39,515 nucleotides of DNA from Kordiimonadales bacterium (lineage in GTDB: Bacteria; Pseudomonadota; Alphaproteobacteria; Sphingomonadales; Kordiimonadaceae), in the NCBI GenBank assembly GCA_015485385.1, contig WFTS01000016.1, positions 1 through 39,515 on the forward strand, in the 5' to 3' direction. This document shows, one piece after another, positions 33,170 through 39,515 of this stretch. A program made the position numbers and the translations under genes. How positions within the stretch are numbered: the stretch's first letter is position 1; each line of letters opens with the position of its first letter. The notes beneath the pieces are model-generated. The model did not search any database, was not told the origin of the DNA, and saw only the letters and a list, made by a program, of their open reading frames with translations.

Positions 33170-34129
33170 TTATGGAAGACGGTCGATAAAGGCTTTGGCT
33201 ACGGCTGCTGACTGAACAGGGACTTCTTCCATCGGGGCATGGCCAACGTCTGAAAAGATCACCAATTTGCTGCCTTTTATGCGCTTTTCTAGGGCTTTCC
33301 CAACCGCAAGAGGGATGATTTTATCATCGCTGCCCCATAAGATGATAGTCGGTATTTTGATATCAGCCACCGGTAGTTCTCCGTTATCTTGCCGGTAATA
33401 GGCAAAACGCATGGTCGTAGCACGGCGGTTTCCGGGGTGGCGCACCAGTTCCCAGTAACGGTCTATCATCTCATCAGTGATTAAGCTTTTGTTGGTGAAG
33501 CCTTTTTGCAGGCCATCAATCACCAAGCTGCGCGGGGTAATGCCTGTTAAAATCCAGTCGCTATACCAGTGGCCCGCTAGGCGGAAGGCGATTGGTGGAT
33601 CAGATTTTTTAGCGGCATGTGCGGGAACTTTAATACCGGCAGAATCCAGCAGTATTAGCCCGTCCAGTTTTTGTGGATGATCCAGAGCATAAAGCAAAGA
33701 TATGCCGCCGCCCATGCTGTTGCCACCAAGGATAAAGCGCTTTATGCCCAAAGTGTTCGTAAATTCATGAACAAAATCAGCCATGCCGGGGTAGGTGTAG
33801 TCATCGGCCGCTGTGGTGCCGGTTAGGCCGTGCCCTGGCAAATCAACGGTGATAACCAGATAGTCTTCCTCTAGCGCTTCGACCCACGGCCCCCAAGTGT
33901 GCAAGCTAGCGTTAGAACCGTGCAATAGGACAAGGGTCCGGCCAGCGTCATTGCCTTCCATACGGTAATGCGCGCGCGTGCCTGAAGGTAGGTCAATAAA
34001 ATCCGAGGCGCCACCTGCGTATTTTTTGGCAAGAATATCATGCGGGATATCCGGCACCCAATTGATATAGAGAAGCCCCCCTATAACAAGAACGAACATA
34101 CTAAGCCCATATTTGAAGAATTTTACCAT
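33170..34129 (-). CDS. Membrane-anchored alpha/beta hydrolase
   Basis: A 319-residue hydrolase with an N-terminal helix (YGLSMFVLVIGGLLYINWV) that likely anchors it to the inner membrane with the catalytic domain outside. LVLLHGSNASLHTW is the oxyanion-hole region, Ser138 lies in the nucleophile elbow GGNSMGGG, and the Asp and His are in LWGSDDKIIP and SDVGHAPMEE. The substrate is unknown; the class includes esterases, haloalkane dehalogenases and epoxide hydrolases. The start ATG at 34129 has GGAG seven bases upstream on the minus strand; a longer start at 34153 was rejected. Its stop lies 17 bp from that of the convergent RNA methyltransferase. Confidence 0.9.
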   Translation of the reverse strand: MVKFFKYGLSMFVLVIGGLLYINWVPDIPHDILAKKYAGGASDFIDLPSGTRAHYRMEGNDAGRTLVLLHGSNASLHTWGPWVEALEEDYLVITVDLPGHGLTGTTAADDYTYPGMADFVHEFTNTLGIKRFILGGNSMGGGISLLYALDHPQKLDGLILLDSAGIKVPAHAAKKSDPPIAFRLAGHWYSDWILTGITPRSLVIDGLQKGFTNKSLITDEMIDRYWELVRHPGNRRATTMRFAYYRQDNGELPVADIKIPTIILWGSDDKIIPLAVGKALEKRIKGSKLVIFSDVGHAPMEEVPVQSAAVAKAFIDRLP

Positions 34130-34191
34130 GTTGCTGCTCCGCCAAATCGCCAAGCGCGAGCAGAAAGCAAAACCAAGGTTATTTCAAGCTT

Positions 34192-34207
34192 TTTGATACT
34201 AATCAAA
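34192..34207. promoter_or_regulatory. Inverted repeat TTTGAT-ACTA-ATCAAA, possible operator
   Basis: A perfect 6-4-6 inverted repeat lies in the 166-bp divergent gap between the hydrolase and the small membrane protein. Such a dyad could be a regulator site for either gene. Downstream, two TATAGT boxes (34226-34231, 34243-34248) could be -10 elements for the plus gene, but no matching -35 is clear. The regulator is unknown. Confidence 0.3.
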
Positions 34208-34295
34208 TGACGTAGGGGCCCTGGTTATAGTATGTTGAGTGCTATAGTACCTTTTAAGTGGTTTTGAGTTCAGATCCTTTCAATGGGGAAAAGAC

Positions 34296-34730
34296 ATGTA
34301 TAAAAAACCATCACTGTTAACTCGAATTGCTGTTGGGAAATTGGTGGGGCTTTGTTTTGGCCTTCTTGGATTTCTTCTACTTCCGCATTTTATGCCCGAT
34401 GCGACCCTTATGTTCCGCAGTGCCATTTTGCTTTGGTATATATCCCTTGGGGCAATTATTGGGGTATTTGGTGTGGTGACCTATCACCCTGAGCTGGATT
34501 TGCCATTGCCGTGGTGGTTACGTTCAGCGCTTGTGGGTGGCTGGATGAATTTCGTTTTGTCGCTGTTCGTTTATGAATTGGTCGCCCCTATGGCAGAGGC
34601 CATGTTTGGCAAAGATTCGGTGTTTAATTCACCCTTTTGGCTGGTGTTTGAAGGCGCCTTCATCGGGTTGATTATCGGCTATTTTGCGACACGCTTCGGC
34701 GGCGAAGGCAAAGAGGCAGTTGATAGCTAA
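34296..34730 (+). CDS. Small membrane protein with four helices, function unknown
   Basis: A 144-residue hydrophobic protein that I do not recognise. Predicted helices lie at about 12-31 (AVGKLVGLCFGLLGFLLLPH), 41-62, 76-98 and 113-133, with short loops and a charged C-terminus (GGEGKEAVDS). The N-terminus is positively charged and therefore probably cytoplasmic. No catalytic motif is seen. The ATG at 34296 is preceded by GGGGAAAAG, a good ribosome site, which together with its regular helix pattern supports a real gene. It stands alone between the divergent hydrolase and convergent aroC. Confidence 0.75.
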   Translation: MYKKPSLLTRIAVGKLVGLCFGLLGFLLLPHFMPDATLMFRSAILLWYISLGAIIGVFGVVTYHPELDLPLPWWLRSALVGGWMNFVLSLFVYELVAPMAEAMFGKDSVFNSPFWLVFEGAFIGLIIGYFATRFGGEGKEAVDS

Positions 34731-34786
34731 TAAGCGTTAACATGCTCTGTTGATTGTCGTTAAAGCTATCGGTGCCTTAGGGTGTT

Positions 34787-35860
34787 CTAGCCGCACTGCG
34801 CCCTATGCAGCATCATATGGTCGGCCAGTACGCAGGCCATCATGGCTTCGGCAATAGGCACCGCGCGGATACCAACGCAGGGGTCGTGGCGGCCTTTGGT
34901 GATAACATCGGTGGCTTTGCCGCCCTTGGTTACGCTTTTGCGCGGCGTTAGGATGCTGCTGGTGGGTTTAACCGAGAAGCGCGCCACAACAGGTTGGCCG
35001 GTGGAAATACCGCCCAAAATGCCTCCCGCATTATTTGATAAAAACTCTGGATTTCCGTCAGTTCCGGGACGCATTTCATCGGCATTTTCTTCGCCGGTGA
35101 GCGCAGCAGCGCCCATGCCAGCGCCAATTTCAACACCTTTGGCAGCATTGATGCTCATAAGGGCTGAAGCCAGATCAGCGTCTAGTTTTGCGTAAACCGG
35201 CGCGCCCCATCCTGCGGGGACACCCTCTGCAACCACTTCAATAACAGCGCCTATGCTACTGCCTGCTTTGCGAATTTTGTCGAGTTCCAGCATCCATGCT
35301 TTCGCGGCTACAGGATCAGGGCAAAACAGCGGATTTTGGCGCACAGCGTCCCAATCGAGCCGTGACCGGTCGATGGTGTTGCTGCCCATTTGCACCATGC
35401 CTGCGCGTATTTGGATGCCGTCACCGATGATTTTGCGCGCGACAGCGCCTGCTGCGACACGGGCGGCTGTCTCACGGGCGCTAGATCGCCCGCCGCCGCG
35501 ATAATCACGGATGCCGTATTTGGCATTATAAGTGAAGTCTGCATGGCCGGGGCGGTAGGCTTCGGCGATATTTCCGTAATCCTTTGACCGCTGATCAACA
35601 TTTTTGATCATCAGTTGGATCGGTGTGCCTGTGGTTTTGCCTTCAAAGACACCGGATAAAATTTCCACCGTATCAGGTTCGCGGCGTTGGGTTGTATATT
35701 TGGATTGCCCCGGCTTGCGCTCGTCAAGAAAAGTCTGGATGTCGGCTTCACATAGGTCCAGCAGTGGTGGCACACCGTCGATTGTGCAACCAAGGGCAGG
35801 GCCGTGGCTTTCTCCCCATGTGGTAAAGCGAAACAATTTTCCAAACGTATTGAACGACAT
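34787..35860 (-). CDS. aroC: Chorismate synthase
   Basis: Last step of the shikimate pathway: EPSP to chorismate, using reduced FMN. The 357-residue protein begins with [20 protein letters not shown], the family's first signature, and carries [39 protein letters not shown] and the late [18 protein letters not shown]. Length and motifs are normal. The ribosome site is weak (TGGAATAG). It starts 19 bases after the fabI stop on the same strand, so the two probably form an operon in which fabI is first. Confidence 0.97.
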   Translation of the reverse strand: MSFNTFGKLFRFTTWGESHGPALGCTIDGVPPLLDLCEADIQTFLDERKPGQSKYTTQRREPDTVEILSGVFEGKTTGTPIQLMIKNVDQRSKDYGNIAEAYRPGHADFTYNAKYGIRDYRGGGRSSARETAARVAAGAVARKIIGDGIQIRAGMVQMGSNTIDRSRLDWDAVRQNPLFCPDPVAAKAWMLELDKIRKAGSSIGAVIEVVAEGVPAGWGAPVYAKLDADLASALMSINAAKGVEIGAGMGAAALTGEENADEMRPGTDGNPEFLSNNAGGILGGISTGQPVVARFSVKPTSSILTPRKSVTKGGKATDVITKGRHDPCVGIRAVPIAEAMMACVLADHMMLHRAQCG

Positions 35861-35879
35861 AAGCTATTCCAGTTTGGGC

Positions 35880-36695
35880 TTAATCCAAAAGAGCGATATA
35901 TTTATGCATATCATCTTCATTGTTGATCATACAGGTGGTGTTGAAACCAGCGTCCACATAGTGGGTTTCACCGGTTACACCGCTTGAAAGGTCCGAGAGC
36001 AAATAAAGCCCCGCGCCAGCCACATCATCCAAGGTGATATTGCGGCGCAGTGGAGCGTTAGCTTCATTATATTTCAACAATTTACGGAAATCACCAACAC
36101 CGGAAGCCGCCAGTGTTTTCATTGGGCCAGCGGAAATTGTATTTACGCGGATGCCTTTTTCGCCCAAATCCTTAGCCATATAGCGGGTGCTGGCCTCAAG
36201 CGCGGCCTTGGCGACACCCATTACATTATAATGCGGGATCGCTTTTTGAGAGCCATAGTATGACAGCGTGACCATGCTGCCGCCATTGGTCATCATTTTC
36301 TCAGCTCGTTGGCCCACGGCCACAAAACTGAAGGCTGAAATATTCATCGTCATCAGGAAGTTATCAAGCGAGGTATCAATATAACGACCGCGCAGTTCGT
36401 TTTTATCACTATAGCCAATTGCGTGAACAAAAAAGTCGATGCTATCCCACTTTTTTTGTAGCTTTTCAAATACGGCATCAATGGATGCACCGTCAGAGAC
36501 ATCACATTCTTCGACAAAATCCATTCCGATACTTTCCGCCAGTGGCTGAACGCGTTTTTTGAGCGCCTCACCTTGGTAGGTAAAAGCAATCTCGGCCCCT
36601 TGTTCGGCACACATTTTTGCTATGCCCCACGCCATCGAGCGATCATTTGCAACGCCCATAATGATGCCGCGTTTGCCTGCCATTAATTTTGTCAT
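35880..36695 (-). CDS. fabI: Enoyl-[acyl-carrier-protein] reductase (NADH)
   Basis: Reduces trans-2-enoyl-ACP in the last step of each fatty-acid elongation cycle. The 271-residue SDR-type enzyme has the FabI nucleotide motif GIIMGVANDRSMAWGIAKMC and catalytic Tyr146, Tyr156 and Lys163 (YYGSQKAIPHYNVMGVAKAA), at the same numbers as in E. coli FabI. The end GETHYVDAGFNTT is the usual FabI closing region. The ATG at 36695 has GAGG on the minus strand. A candidate promoter lies immediately upstream. It is the target class of triclosan; there is no visible sign of resistance changes. Confidence 0.96.
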   Translation of the reverse strand: MTKLMAGKRGIIMGVANDRSMAWGIAKMCAEQGAEIAFTYQGEALKKRVQPLAESIGMDFVEECDVSDGASIDAVFEKLQKKWDSIDFFVHAIGYSDKNELRGRYIDTSLDNFLMTMNISAFSFVAVGQRAEKMMTNGGSMVTLSYYGSQKAIPHYNVMGVAKAALEASTRYMAKDLGEKGIRVNTISAGPMKTLAASGVGDFRKLLKYNEANAPLRRNITLDDVAGAGLYLLSDLSSGVTGETHYVDAGFNTTCMINNEDDMHKYIALLD

Positions 36696-36741
36696 ATTTG
36701 GCCTCGTTTTTCTTTTGTTCTTATTGGTTCAATTTTCGCGC

Positions 36742-36769
36742 ATCCTACACAATGCGTACAGGGCGTCAA
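36742..36769 (-). promoter_or_regulatory. Candidate sigma-70 type promoter for fabI-aroC
   Basis: On the minus strand TTGACG (36769-36764) and TAGGAT (36747-36742) are separated by 16 bp, matching the -35 and -10 consensus at five and four of six positions. It lies about 47 bp upstream of the fabI start. The -35 box overlaps the end of the upstream yihY-like gene. Confidence 0.45.
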
Positions 36770-37668
36770 TCTGTGATCCTGTTTGCAATGATATTTGTAT
36801 CTGATTTTATGTCGTCTTTTGGTGTTGTTTTTGCGGGGTAGGGCGCGCTGTAAGCTGCGTTTAATTCTGCACCTAATACAAAACCAAGGCTCACCAAAAA
36901 GCAAAATAGCTGCATAATAACCACGCCTGCAAGGGACCCATAAGTGACGTCATAATTATCAACATATTTCAAATACACCGACAGCCCCTTGGCTGTTGCG
37001 ATAAAGATGGTCAGGCACAAGAGCGTTCCCGGCAGGCGAGAAGCATTTTTAACCGTGCGCGGCGTAAGGGCCAAGTAAACTCCATAAAGCCCTAACAGCA
37101 ATAATGCCGGAGAGACTAACAAGCTTAAATAGCCCCAAAGTTCGGTAATGCCGCTTGATACAGCGTCCGGAAACAGGCTTGTGAAAGCCTTTAAAAGGGG
37201 AGGCCCTAAAACCAGTGTAGACATAGCGGCTATCACGGCCAAGCCACCAAATATGACCACAGCAAGGCTTTCTAGCCTGCGAAGCCAGATGGCGCCGGCA
37301 TGTTCTCGCCCGAAAGCCTTCAACAAAACCCCGCGCGCCGCTTCAACGCCAATAGCTGCGGTCCAGACAGCAAAAAGGATAGAACCGGTTAGAATTTCAG
37401 CGCCGGTATTTTTAACAATGCCTTGGATAGGCCCTTCCAAAACGGCGGATGCTTCGGGCGGAAGGACAGACAATAAGAAGCTGATACTTTCCAGCCCACG
37501 GTCAGTTTGGCCAATGAAGCCTGAAAGAGCGACCACAAATATAATGAAGGGGAACAAAGACAGCATGGTCAGGAAGGCCATGTTTCCTGCTGCGGCAAGA
37601 GCATCATTTTGTACGAAAAATGTAACTGCGCGTAACCAGATTTTGCCATGTTTACGGATTTGTTCCAT
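36766..37668 (-). CDS. YihY/BrkB family inner-membrane protein
   Basis: A 300-residue membrane protein of the YihY (UPF0761) family. It has about six helices: the first around AAAGNMAFLTMLSLFPFIIF, later ones in ILFAVWTAAIGVEAARGVLL, SLAVVIFGGLAVIAAMSTLV and VVIMQLFCFLVSLGFVLGAE. The early AFLTMLSLFPF and the late YGSLAGVVIMQLF are typical signatures. Members were once annotated as ribonuclease BN by mistake; the true function is unknown, possibly transport. The start ATG has GGGGG upstream on the minus strand. The gene lies 52 bp downstream of the dnaJ-like gene and may share its transcript. Confidence 0.9.
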   Translation of the reverse strand: MEQIRKHGKIWLRAVTFFVQNDALAAAGNMAFLTMLSLFPFIIFVVALSGFIGQTDRGLESISFLLSVLPPEASAVLEGPIQGIVKNTGAEILTGSILFAVWTAAIGVEAARGVLLKAFGREHAGAIWLRRLESLAVVIFGGLAVIAAMSTLVLGPPLLKAFTSLFPDAVSSGITELWGYLSLLVSPALLLLGLYGVYLALTPRTVKNASRLPGTLLCLTIFIATAKGLSVYLKYVDNYDVTYGSLAGVVIMQLFCFLVSLGFVLGAELNAAYSAPYPAKTTPKDDIKSDTNIIANRITD

Positions 37669-37720
37669 ATCCCCCTATGGTATCCTTATCAGCATGCTCA
37701 GCGTCTTTGCTATAGGAGCG

Positions 37721-38677
37721 TTAGCCAAGTCCTGCTTTTTTGCGTACCTTGTCGCCGTCGCGAGGGCTCCATTTTTTAATCATTTTCTCCAATTCTAGAT
37801 CGCGAGATTCGGGAAGGACGATTTTAAGTGTCACAAACATGTTGCCGACTTTGTCCTTACGCTTAACGCCTTTGCCTTTTAGCCTTAGTCGCTTGCCAGT
37901 AGAGCTGTTGCGCGGGATGCGGATCGTCAAACGGCCACTTGGCGTTGGCACTTGAATGTCCCCTCCAAGCACAGCTTCATCAATTGTAATCGGCAGTTCA
38001 AGATGAATGTCGTCGCCATCCCGTTTGTAATAGGGGTGTTTGGAAACCCTGACTTCAATTAGCGCATCGCCCTTTGGGGCGTCTCCAACTCCGGGTCCAC
38101 CTTGACCAGATAAACGAATCACCTGACCGTCTTTGATACCAGCAGGGACTTTAATGTCCACGCTGCGGCCATCGTTTAATTTCAAACGTCGGCTGCCGCC
38201 TGTGATGCTTTCTTCAAATCCGATGGTTACACGGTATGTAATATCAAGGCCTTTTTCGCGGCCAGATGTGGCATACGGGTTGGCTCGTGTGCGCTTTGCA
38301 CCGCTTCGGCGACCATTGAACCGGAAAAATTCACTGAACAGATCTTCGGCATCTTCCATGCCAAAATTATGGGTCTGTTGCCCTTTGCCCCCGGGGAAAC
38401 CGCCAGGAAATCCGCCAGCATAGCCGCCGCCAAACCCACCAGCGGGCGCCTTGGGGTTTCCGTCTTCGTCAATCTCGCCACGGTCATAGCGTTCACGCTG
38501 TTCGACGTCGCCCAATACACTGTATGCGGCAGAAACCTCTTTAAAGCGGTCTGCTATTTTCTCGTCATCTTTATTGCGATCTGGGTGCAGTTTTTTTGCT
38601 AAGGTGCGATAAGCCTTTTTAATTTCGGCTTGTTCCGCACCTTTATCAATTCCCAGTCGTTGGTATAGGTCGCTCAT
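37721..38677 (-). CDS. Class B J-domain co-chaperone (DnaJ/CbpA-like)
   Basis: A 318-residue co-chaperone that stimulates DnaK ATPase. The J domain (1-70) has the HPD motif at 31-33 (KLHPDRNKDDEK). It is followed by a Gly/Phe-rich linker (~80-115, GGFGGGYAGGFPGGFPGGKG) and C-terminal beta-domains (~140-310), without the four-CxxCxGxG zinc finger of classical DnaJ. It is therefore CbpA-like rather than the main dnaJ, which normally sits next to dnaK. The start ATG lacks a strong ribosome site. It diverges from pdxH across 129 bp. Confidence 0.92.
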   Translation of the reverse strand: MSDLYQRLGIDKGAEQAEIKKAYRTLAKKLHPDRNKDDEKIADRFKEVSAAYSVLGDVEQRERYDRGEIDEDGNPKAPAGGFGGGYAGGFPGGFPGGKGQQTHNFGMEDAEDLFSEFFRFNGRRSGAKRTRANPYATSGREKGLDITYRVTIGFEESITGGSRRLKLNDGRSVDIKVPAGIKDGQVIRLSGQGGPGVGDAPKGDALIEVRVSKHPYYKRDGDDIHLELPITIDEAVLGGDIQVPTPSGRLTIRIPRNSSTGKRLRLKGKGVKRKDKVGNMFVTLKIVLPESRDLELEKMIKKWSPRDGDKVRKKAGLG

Positions 38678-38806
38678 ATGATTGTTTCGTCTTTAAAAAA
38701 CAGTTACAGAATTATCTGCGTGCCTATCATATAAGCAGCATGCAATGCGACACAATAGTTACGGATGAATAGAAGCATTTTTTATTGACCTCTCAGGAGT
38801 TTCGGT

Positions 38807-39406
38807 ATGACTAAAACAGCTGATTTTGAAGCGCCTTTTGGCCTTTTAAATGAATGGTTGGCAGAGGCAGAAAAATCTGAACCCAATGATCCAAGCGCCG
38901 TTGCCTTAGCAACGGTGGACGAAGCGCATTGCCCCAGCGTGCGTATGGTTTTAATGAAAGCCTGCAATCCGCAAGGTTTGGTTTTTTATACCAATCTGGG
39001 CAGCCGTAAAGCTCAAGATCTTAAAGCGAACCCAAACGCTGCCATGCTGTTTCACTGGAAAACCCTGCGCAAGCAAATCAGGATAGAAGGTAAGGTCGTG
39101 CCCACAGGGGGCGATGAAGCGGATAAATATTTTGCATCCCGTGCACGCACAAGCCGCATAGGCGCCTGGGCATCCAAACAATCACAGCCGATGGAAGGGC
39201 GGTTTGAATTTGAAGCAGCTATCGCTAAATATACCGCGAAATTTGGAGCAGGGGACATCCCCCGACCTGAGTTTTGGTCAGGGTTTCGCCTTGTGCCTCG
39301 GTATTTTGAATTTTGGAATGACCGTCGGTTCCGCCTTCACGAGCGCATAACTTACAGTTTAGACGCTGAAAAGAACCAGTGGGATTTAACAGAAATATAC
39401 CCATAA
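38807..39406 (+). CDS. pdxH: Pyridoxamine/pyridoxine 5'-phosphate oxidase
   Basis: Oxidises PNP or PMP to pyridoxal 5'-phosphate with FMN. The 199-residue protein shows the FMN-binding RMVLMKACNPQGLVFYTNLG region, AMLFHWKTLRKQIRIEGKV, the motif SRIGAWASKQSQP and the C-terminal signature FWNDRRFRLHERITY. Length is usual for alphaproteobacterial members. The ATG at 38807 has AGGAG at 38795-38799. No partner gene follows: the remaining 109 bases hold no gene or hairpin that I can see. Confidence 0.96.
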   Translation: MTKTADFEAPFGLLNEWLAEAEKSEPNDPSAVALATVDEAHCPSVRMVLMKACNPQGLVFYTNLGSRKAQDLKANPNAAMLFHWKTLRKQIRIEGKVVPTGGDEADKYFASRARTSRIGAWASKQSQPMEGRFEFEAAIAKYTAKFGAGDIPRPEFWSGFRLVPRYFEFWNDRRFRLHERITYSLDAEKNQWDLTEIYP

Positions 39407-39515
39407 GACGCCAGAAACCCCTCAACATATTCTCTTTGAAGACCCGTCCATAAAATTCTGTTCTCCATTGTATTCAACTGGCAACAGGTTTGTAATCAAA
39501 CTGTCATTTTCAAAA

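Noticed and set aside
36766..37668. Ribonuclease BN label for the YihY protein
   Set aside because: The protein is a multi-helix membrane protein without nuclease motifs; the old label came from a gene mix-up in the family.
39407..39515. Further gene or terminator after pdxH
   Set aside because: No open frame of note, hairpin or T-run is seen in the last 109 bases.

Overview
The window looks like ordinary chromosome of an alphaproteobacterium with intermediate GC content. Evidence for the group: the xseB-ispA-dxs-tlyA-rRNA methyltransferase gene order, a DUF2336 protein, a bifunctional MnmC with a short N-terminal arm, an EF-G-like paralogue with a DCPGS G3 motif, and 'HFHNTRG'-type HMG-CoA lyase. 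The order cannot be fixed from the sequence alone; a motile marine lineage such as Kordiimonadales or Rhodospirillales would fit. I see no phage, transposon, CRISPR array, rRNA or tRNA.

Positions 1-6055 (+) are the most interesting part. The end of a chemotaxis operon (cheR truncated by the window edge, cheD, cheB, a soluble MCP-like protein) runs directly into a complete partner-switching set: a STAS anti-anti-sigma protein, a receiver-PP2C phosphatase, and a receiver-like/HATPase (RsbW-type) protein. The MCP-like protein joins a signalling hairpin to a CheZ-like D-x3-Q motif and ends in acidic 'DDD-[I/M]ELF' tails; CheD ends in a similar tail. I infer one sensory unit in which chemotaxis-type signalling also feeds a Ser/Thr partner switch, comparable to HsbR/HsbA of Pseudomonas.

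Positions 6110-9003 hold a LysR regulator (-), an exported TPR protein with a MAPEG membrane protein (+), and an HMG-CoA lyase family gene (-) whose 3' end overlaps the MAPEG gene. Positions 9004-11374 hold a gene-free leader with three 24-bp tandem repeats, each able to form a hairpin, in front of an EF-G-like GTPase that has lost the catalytic His and the switch I motif.

Positions 11500-16049 (+) form a tight five-gene operon: secreted TAP-like peptidase, ABC ATPase, ABC-2 permease, ECF sigma factor and a four-helix membrane protein that is probably the anti-sigma factor. It converges exactly on mnmC (-), the stop codons sharing TTAA. Then follow a gamma-carbonic anhydrase and the DUF2336 gene (+), a 358-bp gap ending in a strong terminator (possible small RNA), an acyltransferase gene with an 8-bp tandem repeat at its stop, a bidirectional terminator, a DUF945 gene, and a sua5/FAD-oxidase pair (-).

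Positions 24874-33152 (+) carry fatty-acid and isoprenoid metabolism: acyl-CoA dehydrogenase plus metallo-beta-lactamase-fold hydrolase, then xseB, ispA, dxs, tlyA and an iron-sulfur RNA methyltransferase. Positions 33170-39406 hold an anchored alpha/beta hydrolase (-), a small four-helix membrane protein (+), aroC and fabI (-), a YihY family protein (-), a class B DnaJ (-) and pdxH (+). Most of these are housekeeping genes in short operons.
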